This document shows positions 33,196-42,357 of a stretch of DNA of 64,000 bases, in pieces. Positions within the stretch are counted from its first letter, which is position 1, and the number at the start of each line of letters is the position of its first letter. The notes beneath the pieces were generated by a model. It was given only the letters and a program-made list of their open reading frames with translations. It was not told the DNA's origin and made no database searches. The DNA comes from Synechococcus sp. MU1642 (lineage in GTDB: Bacteria > Cyanobacteriota > Cyanobacteriia > PCC-6307 > Cyanobiaceae), in the NCBI RefSeq assembly GCF_020514115.1, contig NZ_VTKZ01000003.1, positions 62,001 through 126,000 on the forward strand. The letters run 5' to 3'. The position numbers and the translations under genes were made by a program.

Positions 33196-34443
33196 TCAGC
33201 TGGCGCGTTTGAAAGCCAGGCAGACGTTGTGGCCGCCGAAGCCGAAGGAGTTGGACAAGACGGTCCCGAGTGTCTGATCCCGCGCCGTATTCGGCACGAC
33301 ATCCAGATCACAGTCGGGATCCGGGGTGGTGTGGTTGCTCGTGGGGGGCACGACGCCGTGTTGCAGCGCCAGCACACAGGCCACGGCCTCGATGCCGCCG
33401 GAGCCACCCAGCAGGTGACCGGTCATTGATTTGGTGGAGCTCACTGGAATCTGTAGCGCTCGGTCGCCCAGGGCGCTCTTAATCGCCGAGGTTTCGTTCT
33501 TGTCGTTTGCCGGGGTGCTTGTGCCGTGGGCGTTGACGTAGTCAATTTCCGAAGGATCAATGCCGCCATCGGCCAGGGCCAGGCGCATGGCCTCGGCACC
33601 ACCCACACCACCCGGTGTGGGTGAGGTGATGTGGTGGGCATCGCAAGTCATGCCGTAACCCACAACTTCGCCGAGGATCGTGGCGCCACGGGCCTGGGCG
33701 TGCTCGAGGGTTTCAAGCACCAGCACGCCGGCACCCTCCCCGATCACAAAGCCATCCCGCTCCTTATCGAACGGACGGCTGGCCGTCGCAGGATCGTCGT
33801 TGCGGAACGATAGGGCCTTGGCGCTGGCGAAGCCGGCCACCCCCAGGGGAGTTATCGCCGATTCGGCGCCACCGCACACCATCGCGTCAGCCTTTCCCAG
33901 CTGCAGCAGCCGGAAGGCATCGCCAATCGCATTGGAGCCGGCAGCGCATGCGGTAGCCACTGCGGAGCTGGGCCCCTTGGTGCCCAGTGCAATGGCAGCA
34001 AGGCCAGTGGCCATGTTGGGAATCATCATTGGAACCGTGAACGGGCTCACCCGTCCAGGTCCACGACCCTCAAGCACGTGGGCTTGGGTCTCCATCGTCA
34101 GCAGACCGCCGACACCGGAGCCGATGATCGTGCCGATTCGATTTGCGTTCGCATCGTTGATCTCAAGGCCGGCATGAGCCACAGCCTGTTTGGCCGCTAC
34201 GACGCCGAACTTGCAGAACCGATCCCAGCGCTTGGCTTCCTTCGGTTCGATGAAGCCGGAAGGATCGAAATCCTTCACCTCCGCCGCAAAGCGACAGGCG
34301 TGCTCGGATGCATCGAACAGGGTGATGGCTTCAACTCCGTTCTTGCCGGAGGTGAGGCCGTTCCAGTAGTCCTGAACCGTGTTGCCGATCGGTGTGACCG
34401 CGCCGAGGCCGGTGATGACGACGCGATGGAGACCATCCACCAT
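33196..34443 (-). CDS. fabF: 3-oxoacyl-ACP synthase II
   Basis: Condensing enzyme that elongates fatty acids with malonyl-ACP. In the 415-residue product the active site Cys166 sits in VATACAAGSNAIGDA, one His in NAHGTSTPANDKNE and the second in SMTGHLLGGSGG; the gate segment GFGGHNVCLAF ends the protein. It is 8 bases downstream of acpP on the same strand, the classic acpP-fabF pair. Confidence 0.97.
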   Translation of the reverse strand: MVDGLHRVVITGLGAVTPIGNTVQDYWNGLTSGKNGVEAITLFDASEHACRFAAEVKDFDPSGFIEPKEAKRWDRFCKFGVVAAKQAVAHAGLEINDANANRIGTIIGSGVGGLLTMETQAHVLEGRGPGRVSPFTVPMMIPNMATGLAAIALGTKGPSSAVATACAAGSNAIGDAFRLLQLGKADAMVCGGAESAITPLGVAGFASAKALSFRNDDPATASRPFDKERDGFVIGEGAGVLVLETLEHAQARGATILGEVVGYGMTCDAHHITSPTPGGVGGAEAMRLALADGGIDPSEIDYVNAHGTSTPANDKNETSAIKSALGDRALQIPVSSTKSMTGHLLGGSGGIEAVACVLALQHGVVPPTSNHTTPDPDCDLDVVPNTARDQTLGTVLSNSFGFGGHNVCLAFKRAS

Positions 34444-34451
34444 TGCGTTGC

Positions 34452-34694
34452 TCAGGCCTGCTTGTCTTCGATGTACTTGACGGCGTCCCCAACGGTGGTG
34501 ATGCCTTCAGCGGCTTCGTCGGGAATCTCGATGTCGAAGGCCTCTTCCAGGGCCATCACGAGCTCCACGGTGTCCAGAGAATCAGCACCCAGATCGTTCT
34601 GGAAGTTGGATTCGGGCTTCACTTCGCCGGAGTCAACGCTCAGTTGCTCCGCAACGATCGAGCGCACCTTTTCGAGAATCGCTTCCTGGGACAT
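34452..34694 (-). CDS. acpP: Acyl carrier protein
   Basis: An 80-residue acidic four-helix protein that carries acyl chains on phosphopantetheine attached to Ser39 in the [16 protein letters not shown] motif. ATG at 34692-34694 gives the family start [17 protein letters not shown]; the frame extends upstream by 8 codons that are not conserved. Divergent from psaC with 146 bases between, which must hold both promoters. Confidence 0.97.
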   Translation of the reverse strand: MSQEAILEKVRSIVAEQLSVDSGEVKPESNFQNDLGADSLDTVELVMALEEAFDIEIPDEAAEGITTVGDAVKYIEDKQA

Positions 34695-34696
34695 AG

Positions 34697-35086
<390 letters not shown>

Positions 35087-35113
35087 TTTGCCCCGTTTCA
35101 CCTCATAAGCTCG

Positions 35114-35138
35114 GCCCGGCTTCAGCCGGGCTTTTTTT
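35114..35138 (+). terminator. Intrinsic terminator of psaC, abutting glmS
   Basis: Perfect stem GCCCGGC / GCCGGGC around a TTCA loop, then seven T. The T-run ends two bases before the glmS ATG, so any glmS ribosome-binding site would have to be inside this terminator. Confidence 0.93.
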
Positions 35139-35140
35139 GT

Positions 35141-37030
35141 ATGTGCGGAATCGTTGCCCTGGTGGGTTCCCGAGAAGCGGCGCCTCAGCTTCTGGAGGGC
35201 CTGCGGCAGTTGGAGTACCGCGGTTACGACTCGGCTGGGATCGCCACGGTGGCAGCCCAGGGGCAGCTGACCTGCCTGCGGGCCAAAGGCAAGCTGCGCA
35301 ACCTCACCGCCTCTTTTGAAGCAGAGGGGGCACCCGGCCGATGCGGAATCGGCCATACCCGTTGGGCCACCCACGGCAAACCGGAAGTGCGCAATGCCCA
35401 CCCGCACCGCAGTACTGACGGGGCGGTGGCTGTGGTGCAGAACGGAATCATTGAAAATCATCGTGCCCTGCGGGAGCAGCTGGAAGCTGCCGGGGTGGTC
35501 TTCCAGTCGGAGACCGACACCGAGGTGATTCCTCACTTGCTGGCAGCGGAGCTGCAGCAACTACAAGCCGAAGCTGGAACACCCGGGGGTGGCTTGTTGC
35601 TGGAGGCTTTGCAGCGGGTATTGCCCCAGCTGCAGGGGGCCTATGCCCTGGCGGTCATCTGGGATCAGGCGCCGGGGGCTTTGGTGGTGGCCCGCAAGGC
35701 TGCACCGCTGTTGATCGGCTTGGGGGAAGGGGAGTTCCTCTGTGCCAGCGACACGCCGGCCCTGGCGGGCTTCACCCGCACGATCCTCCCGATGGAAGAC
35801 GGCGAGGTGGCTTTGCTCTCACCCCTTGGCGTTGAGCTCTACGACGCGGCAGGAGCGCGCCAGCAACGCATGCCCACCCAGCTCAGCGGTGTGGACCACG
35901 TGGCGGACAAGAGGGAGTTCCGTCACTTCATGCTCAAGGAAATCCATGAGCAACCGGAGACCGCAGAACTTTGGGTGGCGCGCCATCTGCCCCAGGGCAT
36001 ATCAGCCGAGCAGCCGGTGGCGCTGCCGATGGATGAAGCCTTCTATGCCGGCATTGAGCAGATTCAGATCCTGGCCTGCGGCACCAGCCGCCATGCCGCG
36101 ATGGTGGGTGCTTATTTGCTGGAGCAGTTCGCTGGGATACCCACGTCGGTGCACTACGCCAGTGAATTTCGCTATGCGCCGCCGCCGCTGGCCCCCCACA
36201 CCCTCACCATCGGTGTGACGCAGTCTGGTGAAACGGCAGACACCCTGGCTGCTCTGGCCATGGAGGCGGAGCGGCGCTTGGCCAATGGGGATCCAGCGTT
36301 TGCTCCCCGTCAATTGGGAGTGACCAACCGTCCGGAAAGCTCCCTCTCACGTCAGGTTTCGCACATTCTCGATATCGGGGCCGGCATTGAAGTTGGCGTG
36401 GCGGCCACGAAGACGTTCCTCGGCCAGCTGCTGGCCTTCTATGGCCTAGCGATGGCGTTTGCCGCCCGTCGTGGGTCTCGCTCCGCAGCGGAGATCAAGG
36501 TTCTGGCGGATGAGTTGCGCAGCTTGCCCCGGCAGTTGCGGCAGTTGGTGGATTTGCACGATCAGCGTTCCGAGTCGCTAGCCCATCGCTTCGCCGACAC
36601 CCAAGATGTCATTTTTCTCGGGCGGGGAATCAACTATCCGATCGCCCTCGAGGGGGCGTTGAAACTCAAGGAGATCAGTTACATACATGCCGAGGGCTAC
36701 CCCGCCGGTGAGATGAAGCATGGTCCGATTGCCTTGCTGGATTCCCACGTGCCGGTGGTGTCGATCGCCGTGCCCGGTCTGGTTTTTGAGAAGGTACTCA
36801 GTAATGCGCAGGAGGCCAAGGCCCGCGATGCCCAATTAATCGGTATTGCTCCCCAGGGGCCCGACACCGATCTGTTTGATGAACTTTTGCCAGTGCCCTC
36901 GGTCAGCGAATGGATCAGCCCCTTGCTCACCGTGGTGCCTATGCAATTGCTTAGCTATCACATCGCCGCCCATCGAGGCCTGGATGTGGATCAACCCCGC
37001 AACCTGGCCAAAAGCGTGACAGTGGAGTGA
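35141..37030 (+). CDS. glmS: Glutamine-fructose-6-phosphate aminotransferase (isomerizing)
   Basis: Makes glucosamine-6-phosphate for peptidoglycan and LPS. The start is fixed by chemistry: the mature enzyme needs Cys at position 2 (MCGIVALVG), the nucleophile of the glutaminase domain. Further motifs: YRGYDSAGIA, GHTRWATHGKP, then two SIS domains with ACGTSRHAAMVGAYLLE and VTQSGETADTLAAL, and the end NLAKSVTVE. 629 residues, normal length. The ATG sits two bases behind the psaC terminator T-run. No glmS ribozyme is seen upstream. Confidence 0.97.
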   Translation: MCGIVALVGSREAAPQLLEGLRQLEYRGYDSAGIATVAAQGQLTCLRAKGKLRNLTASFEAEGAPGRCGIGHTRWATHGKPEVRNAHPHRSTDGAVAVVQNGIIENHRALREQLEAAGVVFQSETDTEVIPHLLAAELQQLQAEAGTPGGGLLLEALQRVLPQLQGAYALAVIWDQAPGALVVARKAAPLLIGLGEGEFLCASDTPALAGFTRTILPMEDGEVALLSPLGVELYDAAGARQQRMPTQLSGVDHVADKREFRHFMLKEIHEQPETAELWVARHLPQGISAEQPVALPMDEAFYAGIEQIQILACGTSRHAAMVGAYLLEQFAGIPTSVHYASEFRYAPPPLAPHTLTIGVTQSGETADTLAALAMEAERRLANGDPAFAPRQLGVTNRPESSLSRQVSHILDIGAGIEVGVAATKTFLGQLLAFYGLAMAFAARRGSRSAAEIKVLADELRSLPRQLRQLVDLHDQRSESLAHRFADTQDVIFLGRGINYPIALEGALKLKEISYIHAEGYPAGEMKHGPIALLDSHVPVVSIAVPGLVFEKVLSNAQEAKARDAQLIGIAPQGPDTDLFDELLPVPSVSEWISPLLTVVPMQLLSYHIAAHRGLDVDQPRNLAKSVTVE

Positions 37031-37033
37031 TCC

Positions 37034-38497
37034 TCAGCTCACATTAATTCTCATATCACTACGGCCATAACGGTCTTGGAAGCGCACGATGTCGTCTTCG
37101 CCGAGATACGTGCCGCTCTGGATCTCGATCAGTTCCACCGGGATCCGGCCTGGGTTAGATAGACGGTGTTTGCATCCCATTGGGATGTAGGTGCTCTGGT
37201 TTTCCCCCAACAGTTGCTCTTCGCCATCGCGTTCCACCAGGGCCGTGCCCTTCACCACAACCCAGTGTTCAGCACGATGGTGATGCATTTGCAATGAGAG
37301 GCTCGCGCCGGGTTTCACTGAAATTCGCTTCACCTGCCAGCGGTTGTCTTCAACGACACCGGTGTAGTGACCCCAGGGGCGATATATCTTTCGATGCGCC
37401 TTGCCCTCTGGACTGCCCGCGGCCTCCAGTTGCTTCACCACGGTCTTGATCTCTTGGGCTTTGGAGCGATCCGCAATTAAGACGGCATCGTCGGTTTCCA
37501 CCACTACCAGGTTTTCAACCCCCAGCCCAACCACTAGACGGTGTTCGCTCCGCAGATAGCAGTCGCGGCTGCCCTCGGCGATCACGTGGCCCTGCAGCAC
37601 ATTTCCTTGGGAATCCCGTTGTTCTGAGGTTTCCCAGAGCGCGCTCCAGCTGCCGACGTCGCTCCAGCCTGCATCCAGCGGAAGCACACTGCCTAGTTTT
37701 GTTTTTTCCATCACAGCTACGTCTATGGCCACGTTGGGGCACTTCGCAAATGCTTCCCGCTCCAGCCGATGGAATTCCAGGTCAGCCGTGTCTTGCTCGA
37801 GAGCTGCTCGGCAGCAGCTCACCAAATCTGGAGCCAGCCGCTCTAATTCAGCCAGCATGGCGCTTGCGCGGAACAGGAACATGCCGCTGTTCCAAGTGAA
37901 GCGGCCGGTCGCCAAAAACTGTTCTGCTGTGGCCTGATCGGGCTTCTCTACAAAGCGCTTGATCGGTACATGCGAGGGTCCATCAAGGGAGAACGGTTCG
38001 CTGGCCTCGATGTAGCCGTAGCCGGTTTCCGGTGCCGTTGGAACGATTCCAAAGGTCACCAGGCGCCCTTCTTCGGCGGGCCTACGGCCGGCGTTGATGG
38101 CTTGTCGGAATTGGGCGGCATCGCGGATCAGGTGATCCGCCGCTAGCACAAGCATCAGAGGATCTTCGCCATCGGCAGTGGCCTGTAGTGCGGCCACCGT
38201 TACTGCCGGGGCAGTGTTGCGGCCCATCGGCTCAAGCAATATCGCGGTCGGTTCGATCCCGATCTGTCGCATCTGCTCGGCCACAATGAAACGGTGGTCT
38301 TCGTTGCAGATCAGTAGAGGAGACGCCAGGGCCTCCAGACCATGGAGCCGTTGCTGGGTCAGTTGCAGCAGAGTCGCGTCGCTGTCGCCACTCAATGGCC
38401 AGTATTGCTTGGGGTAACTAGCCCGTGAGAGCGGCCACAGCCGTGTGCCGGTTCCTCCGCAGAGGATCACAGGAATCAGCTGTGTGGCGGCCATCAC
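37034..38497 (-). CDS. manC: Mannose-1-phosphate guanylyltransferase / mannose-6-phosphate isomerase
   Basis: A 487-residue two-domain protein. The N-terminal nucleotidyltransferase has PVILCGGTGTRLWPLSRASYPKQY and the FVEKPDQATAEQFL motif with the catalytic Lys; the C-terminal cupin has RPWGHYTGVVEDNRWQVK and LQMHHHRAEHW with metal-binding His residues for the isomerase. It makes GDP-mannose for surface polysaccharides, GDP-fucose and similar sugars. Convergent with glmS, only 3 bases between the stops. Confidence 0.94.
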   Translation of the reverse strand: MMAATQLIPVILCGGTGTRLWPLSRASYPKQYWPLSGDSDATLLQLTQQRLHGLEALASPLLICNEDHRFIVAEQMRQIGIEPTAILLEPMGRNTAPAVTVAALQATADGEDPLMLVLAADHLIRDAAQFRQAINAGRRPAEEGRLVTFGIVPTAPETGYGYIEASEPFSLDGPSHVPIKRFVEKPDQATAEQFLATGRFTWNSGMFLFRASAMLAELERLAPDLVSCCRAALEQDTADLEFHRLEREAFAKCPNVAIDVAVMEKTKLGSVLPLDAGWSDVGSWSALWETSEQRDSQGNVLQGHVIAEGSRDCYLRSEHRLVVGLGVENLVVVETDDAVLIADRSKAQEIKTVVKQLEAAGSPEGKAHRKIYRPWGHYTGVVEDNRWQVKRISVKPGASLSLQMHHHRAEHWVVVKGTALVERDGEEQLLGENQSTYIPMGCKHRLSNPGRIPVELIEIQSGTYLGEDDIVRFQDRYGRSDMRINVS

Positions 38498-38569
38498 GTC
38501 CTGAAAGCGGTGATCCAGATTCGCTTGCCCCAGGGGCTTCTGTCGATGGCCTGGGAGTGGAGGATTTTT

Positions 38570-39103
38570 TTAGAGCTCTAGCAGGCCAGGTGGTGGGGTG
38601 AGCAGCAGCCAGCCGTCCTCGAGCTTCACCTCCGGCACGATCGCCTCCACGAAAGGGATTAGCAGCTTGCGGCCGTCATTTGTGGTTACTTCCAGCAGGT
38701 CATTGCCGCCGCTGATTAGGTCGCTTACTGTGCCGATTGCAGGGCCATCGGTCGTGAGCCGTGCTTTCAGACCGACCAAATCGAGCAGGTGAAACTCTCC
38801 ATCCTCGAGTTCGGGCCGGTCATCTACTGACACCAGCAGTTCCTGTCCCACAAGTGCTTCGGCGGCGCTTCGGTTGTCGATTCCCTCGAAGCGCACCACA
38901 AATAACGATTTGCCTGGCAGTTGCCGGCCTTTCTTCAGCTGGATCTCCGTAGGCTCACCCCCCCTGGGGCTGCGCAGCCAACGTGGCCCCGGTTCCGTAA
39001 AGCGCTCGGGGAAATCACTGGCGGGGTTGACTCGCAGTTCTCCCTGGAGCCCTTGAACCCCAACGATCTTCCCGACGCTTAGCCAGTCTTCGCTCTCCAC
39101 CAT
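38570..39103 (-). CDS. rimM: Ribosome maturation factor RimM
   Basis: Helps fold the 30S head during assembly by binding S19. From ATG 39101-39103 the 177-residue product has the N-terminal barrel [19 protein letters not shown], the [24 protein letters not shown] segment and the PRC-barrel domain with [21 protein letters not shown] and [13 protein letters not shown]. The open frame extends 40 codons upstream over the divergent ndhS gene and is rejected there. 55 bases separate it from ndhS. Confidence 0.95.
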   Translation of the reverse strand: MVESEDWLSVGKIVGVQGLQGELRVNPASDFPERFTEPGPRWLRSPRGGEPTEIQLKKGRQLPGKSLFVVRFEGIDNRSAAEALVGQELLVSVDDRPELEDGEFHLLDLVGLKARLTTDGPAIGTVSDLISGGNDLLEVTTNDGRKLLIPFVEAIVPEVKLEDGWLLLTPPPGLLEL

Positions 39104-39158
39104 GCCATCTGTCGCATACTCTGCCGATAATGACGCCAGATCTGTCCACGAACGAGCC

Positions 39159-39344
39159 ATGGCGTCTACACCTGCTCCGATCCTTCCCGGCACCACCGTG
39201 ACCGTGGCCGATGCCACCTCCATCTACAACGGCTACACAGGCTTCGTTCAGAGGATCAGCGGCGACTGTGCGGCAGTTTTATTTGAGGGTGGCAACTGGG
39301 ACAAGTTGGTGACTATTCGTTTGAAAGACCTTCAGCCGGCCTAA
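39159..39344 (+). CDS. ndhS: NAD(P)H dehydrogenase-like complex subunit NdhS
   Basis: A 61-residue SH3-like protein matching the NdhS family (DUF3252, CRR31 in plants), which forms part of the ferredoxin-docking site of the photosynthetic NDH-1 complex. The body [26 protein letters not shown] and [21 protein letters not shown] is almost the whole family signature. ATG 39159 is chosen; the longer frame overlaps rimM. It is the last core gene before the AT-rich insertion; a weak GGCCT/AGGCC hairpin follows at about 39337-39367. Confidence 0.85.
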   Translation: MASTPAPILPGTTVTVADATSIYNGYTGFVQRISGDCAAVLFEGGNWDKLVTIRLKDLQPA

Positions 39345-39964
39345 GGAGACGGACAAGGCCTTCTTTGTAACAGCGCCGTCATATTCGGGTGTTTCTGCTG
39401 AGTGTTTTGGCGGTCTTGGGGGAGTCTGATCACATTGGCAATTCGCCTCTGCTCCAGATGAATGTTTTTTTGAATCGATCAGGCGCAAAACCTCCGCTTG
39501 GGGTTTTTGCTGCGGACTTCGTTCTCAATCTGGTCTTGGCGAAGAAGACGCGCCACTACCTCTTTGGCTTTACTGGATTGCTCGATATCTCGGCCGTGCT
39601 GTGCTTTTTTGCTTCGTAGCTGTGTAGCGATAGTCTGCTTTAAGTGTTCAATTCTGGCCAAATTCGACGGTTACTCAAGCTGCTCAAGTTCATTGGCTAA
39701 GCCCGCTTATTGTAACAGAGGCTGAGGAGCATTGACCGCACCATTGGTGTTATCCTCTTCTTTTTTCTTCGCCTCTAATTGTTCTCGGATACAGCAGTAT
39801 TCTCGTGAAATAGCTCTTAGACTGAGATCTACCAATTTTGCTCTTGTGCCGGGGAAAGACTTATTTGGATCTTGTGATCAATCGGGTTTTGGTATTGGAA
39901 TATGCGTCAGAGGCTAGACTGATAATTATGTCCCTGCTATGATAAATAAGAAGTAGGTGTGAAA
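39345..39964. other. 620-base AT-rich stretch without a supportable gene
   Basis: Base composition falls here compared with the flanking core genes. Open frames are short (60-76 codons), use poor starts and show no recognised domain. A minus-strand frame at 39479-39661 (TTG start, charged helical) could be a gene remnant. The bases just before 39965 (AAGTAGG) can serve as ribosome-binding site for the next gene, so the operon promoter is probably here. I see no integrase, IS end or repeat. Confidence 0.6.
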
Positions 39965-41404
39965 ATGATTACCCATTTTGCTGATTTGACTGAAATCGGA
40001 ACTTGCTTGGCAAATTCTCTCGTTTGCAATGATCCACTGAATTCAGCTAAAAAAGTTAGTTATTTGATTGATAGAGCTGCATCCTCCTCGAAGGTTTCTA
40101 TAAAATTCAAAGATATACAGGATTTGAATCGCTGGGAAGTAAGCCGCCAAGATATAAGCCATGAAACTGGTAAGTTTTTTCAGATTGTTGGAATTGATGT
40201 TGCATGTCCTGAGCTAAATCTTTCATGGCAGCAGCCAATTATTTATCAGCCTGAAATAGGGATTCTAGGCCTTTTGTGCACTAAGATAAGAAATACTCTT
40301 TACTTCCTTGTTCAATTAAAAGTAGAGCCTGGCAATATAAATTATATTCAATTGTCTCCCACAATTCAAGCTACACGTAGTAATTTTCTTGCAGCACATG
40401 GTGGAAAATCGGTACCATTTCTGAATTATTTTCGCTTCCCTGGTCAACAAGAATCATGTAAAATACTAGTAGATCAATTACAGTCAGAGCAAGGCAGTAG
40501 ATTTCTGGCGAAGCGTAATCGCAATATAATTACTTACGTAGAAAATTTTGATAGCGATAAAATTCCGGAGAATTTTGTATGGCTTACATTGAGTCAAATT
40601 AAAGGCTTCTGCCTTCAGGACAACTGCGTAAATATGGATTTGCGAACAATTGTCTCGTGTATCAACTATTGCGACTTCATGGAAGGATGTGAATCTTTGA
40701 GTGAAATAATGCCTAACTCTAGAAATGCCGATGCTCTCAGATTTTATTTTAGTTGTTATAAACCAAATGATTCTGAGCGCAAAATTTTGCTATCACATTT
40801 AAGTACTTTAAAAAGCGAGCACAGTCTCTTTGTTTCAAAAATACCAATCAGTGAAACAGATAAGTGGGAATTAGTCAATGGAAAGCTAAGTCATCGCGAC
40901 TCTCTTTATTTTGATGTTCTTGGAGTGAATATTAGTCTGATGGGCAGGGAGGTGAAAGATTGGGATCAACCTCTTGTTGCTCCATGCTCAGTAGGTGAAA
41001 ACGTCTTATTTATTAAAAAAACTGCTGATAGCCTTCTTTGCCTTGTCCAATTTAAATTAGAATGCGGCACTAAAGACATTATAGAAATTGCGCCAACAAT
41101 TCAAACAAGTTCACAAAACAAGAAAAGTCCTGTAGAGCAATATCTGTATGATATGTATCATGCAACAATGCTTGAAAAAACTTCCATTATATGCTCAACA
41201 TTACAGTCAGAAGAAGGCGGTCGATTTTACAGAGAGGAGAATAAAAATATAGTTTTAGATGTTGCTGGAAAAGATATTGCGCTATCCAGTTCATATTATA
41301 TGTGGATTTCAATAGGCACGCTTTCAGACTTGTTGAGATACAATAACTTTGTTAATATACAGCTCAGAAGCCTTTTGAGTTTATTGCAGCCTTCAATGTT
41401 ATGA
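39965..41404 (+). CDS. NDP-hexose 2,3-dehydratase family protein
   Basis: A 479-residue protein made of two related halves, the hallmark of NDP-hexose 2,3-dehydratases (EvaA/TylX3/SpnO type). Half 1: RWEVS at about 56, HETGKFF 66-72, W88-Q-Q-P, LVQLKVEPGN 115-124, QLSPTIQAT 129-137. Half 2: KWELV at 300, LSHRDSLYF, DWDQP about 332, LVQFKLECGT 360-369, IAPTIQTSS 375-383. Such enzymes remove the C2 hydroxyl of an NDP-4-keto-6-deoxyhexose to give a 3,4-diketo-2-deoxy sugar. I start at ATG 39965; a GTG six bases earlier is possible. AT-rich unlike its core neighbours. Overlaps the next gene by ATGA. Confidence 0.88.
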   Translation: MITHFADLTEIGTCLANSLVCNDPLNSAKKVSYLIDRAASSSKVSIKFKDIQDLNRWEVSRQDISHETGKFFQIVGIDVACPELNLSWQQPIIYQPEIGILGLLCTKIRNTLYFLVQLKVEPGNINYIQLSPTIQATRSNFLAAHGGKSVPFLNYFRFPGQQESCKILVDQLQSEQGSRFLAKRNRNIITYVENFDSDKIPENFVWLTLSQIKGFCLQDNCVNMDLRTIVSCINYCDFMEGCESLSEIMPNSRNADALRFYFSCYKPNDSERKILLSHLSTLKSEHSLFVSKIPISETDKWELVNGKLSHRDSLYFDVLGVNISLMGREVKDWDQPLVAPCSVGENVLFIKKTADSLLCLVQFKLECGTKDIIEIAPTIQTSSQNKKSPVEQYLYDMYHATMLEKTSIICSTLQSEEGGRFYREENKNIVLDVAGKDIALSSSYYMWISIGTLSDLLRYNNFVNIQLRSLLSLLQPSML

Positions 41405-42357
41405 ATATAGGTCTTATTGGGGCATCTAAAATAGCCAATAAAATAATGGCAAAGTCGCTTATTGATGCAGGCTTTAATATCGTCGCAGTAGCATCATCGA
41501 ATCAATTGCGAGGAATAGAGCTTGCCGAAAAATATAACGCTAGATATTATCAAAATTATGCGGATTTAATATCTAGCGACGAAGTTAATTCATTGTACAT
41601 ATCGCTGCCAAATTCATTGCATTACTCTCTCGCGCGTTCGGCGTTGTCTGAGGGAAAAAATGTATTGATAGAAAAACCTATCACACTTACTTTATCGGAA
41701 TCACAAGAGCTTGTCAAAACTGCTCGAAGTAATAATCTCTCAATCATGGAAAATTTTCAGTTTCAATATCATGATCAGTTCGAATTTATTGCAAAAGAGA
41801 TTGAAGTCGGATCCCTTTCTAATATAAGGTCCATCTTCGTGAAGTTTGGATTTCCGCTATTTTCTGACAAAGGTAATATTCGCTATCAAAAAAGTCTTGG
41901 AGGCGGTGCGCTTTTAGACGCAGGTGCTTATATCTCGAAAGTCTCTTCGTTATTGATGAATGGTGATGACTATAAAGTCTTATCGAGCTTGTCTAGTCGG
42001 AAGAATTACGATGTTGATATGTTTGGCTCCTGTATCATAACCGAGAAAAATACAGACTTTTCTGTATTGGGTAGTTGGGGATTTTGCAATGAATATCAGT
42101 GCTCCTTAGAAGTTTGGTCAGAAGATTCCATTATGACATTTAATAGATTTTTCACTGCGCCCCCTGGCTTCCATGCACCAGTAAAAATTAAGTCGCTTGG
42201 ACAAGAAAAAGATATTTTTTTTAGTGACGATTGCTACATTAAGTCAGCAAATCAATTTCGGCTTTCAATTACAGATTCCACAATACGTGAGCGAAGTTAT
42301 TCAGCTAACATTAAACAGTCTCTCCTGTTAGAATTAATAAAATCGACGGCGATCTAA
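41401..42357 (+). CDS. Gfo/Idh/MocA-family oxidoreductase, probable NDP-hexose 3-ketoreductase
   Basis: A 318-residue NAD(P)-dependent sugar oxidoreductase. Rossmann start IGLIGASKIANKIM (Ala replaces the middle Gly), the family EKPIT motif with Lys92, and the catalytic-loop GGGALLDAGAYISK at 167-180. In deoxysugar pathways this family supplies the 3-ketoreductase that follows the 2,3-dehydratase (SpnN, TylC1 type); the assignment comes from the neighbour, not from this sequence alone. Overlaps both neighbours (ATGA upstream, TAATG downstream), so the three genes are translated as a unit. Confidence 0.85.
   Translation: MNIGLIGASKIANKIMAKSLIDAGFNIVAVASSNQLRGIELAEKYNARYYQNYADLISSDEVNSLYISLPNSLHYSLARSALSEGKNVLIEKPITLTLSESQELVKTARSNNLSIMENFQFQYHDQFEFIAKEIEVGSLSNIRSIFVKFGFPLFSDKGNIRYQKSLGGGALLDAGAYISKVSSLLMNGDDYKVLSSLSSRKNYDVDMFGSCIITEKNTDFSVLGSWGFCNEYQCSLEVWSEDSIMTFNRFFTAPPGFHAPVKIKSLGQEKDIFFSDDCYIKSANQFRLSITDSTIRERSYSANIKQSLLLELIKSTAI

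Noticed and set aside
35090-35140. glmS ribozyme or leader switch
   Set aside because: The leader is only the psaC terminator; there is no room for the ribozyme core, which is also not typical of cyanobacteria.
39102-39158. 19-codon N-terminal extension of NdhS
   Set aside because: It overlaps rimM and is absent from the compact 60-residue family.
39479-39661. Small charged protein on the minus strand
   Set aside because: TTG start, a stop just upstream and no recognisable family; kept only as a possible remnant in the gap note.
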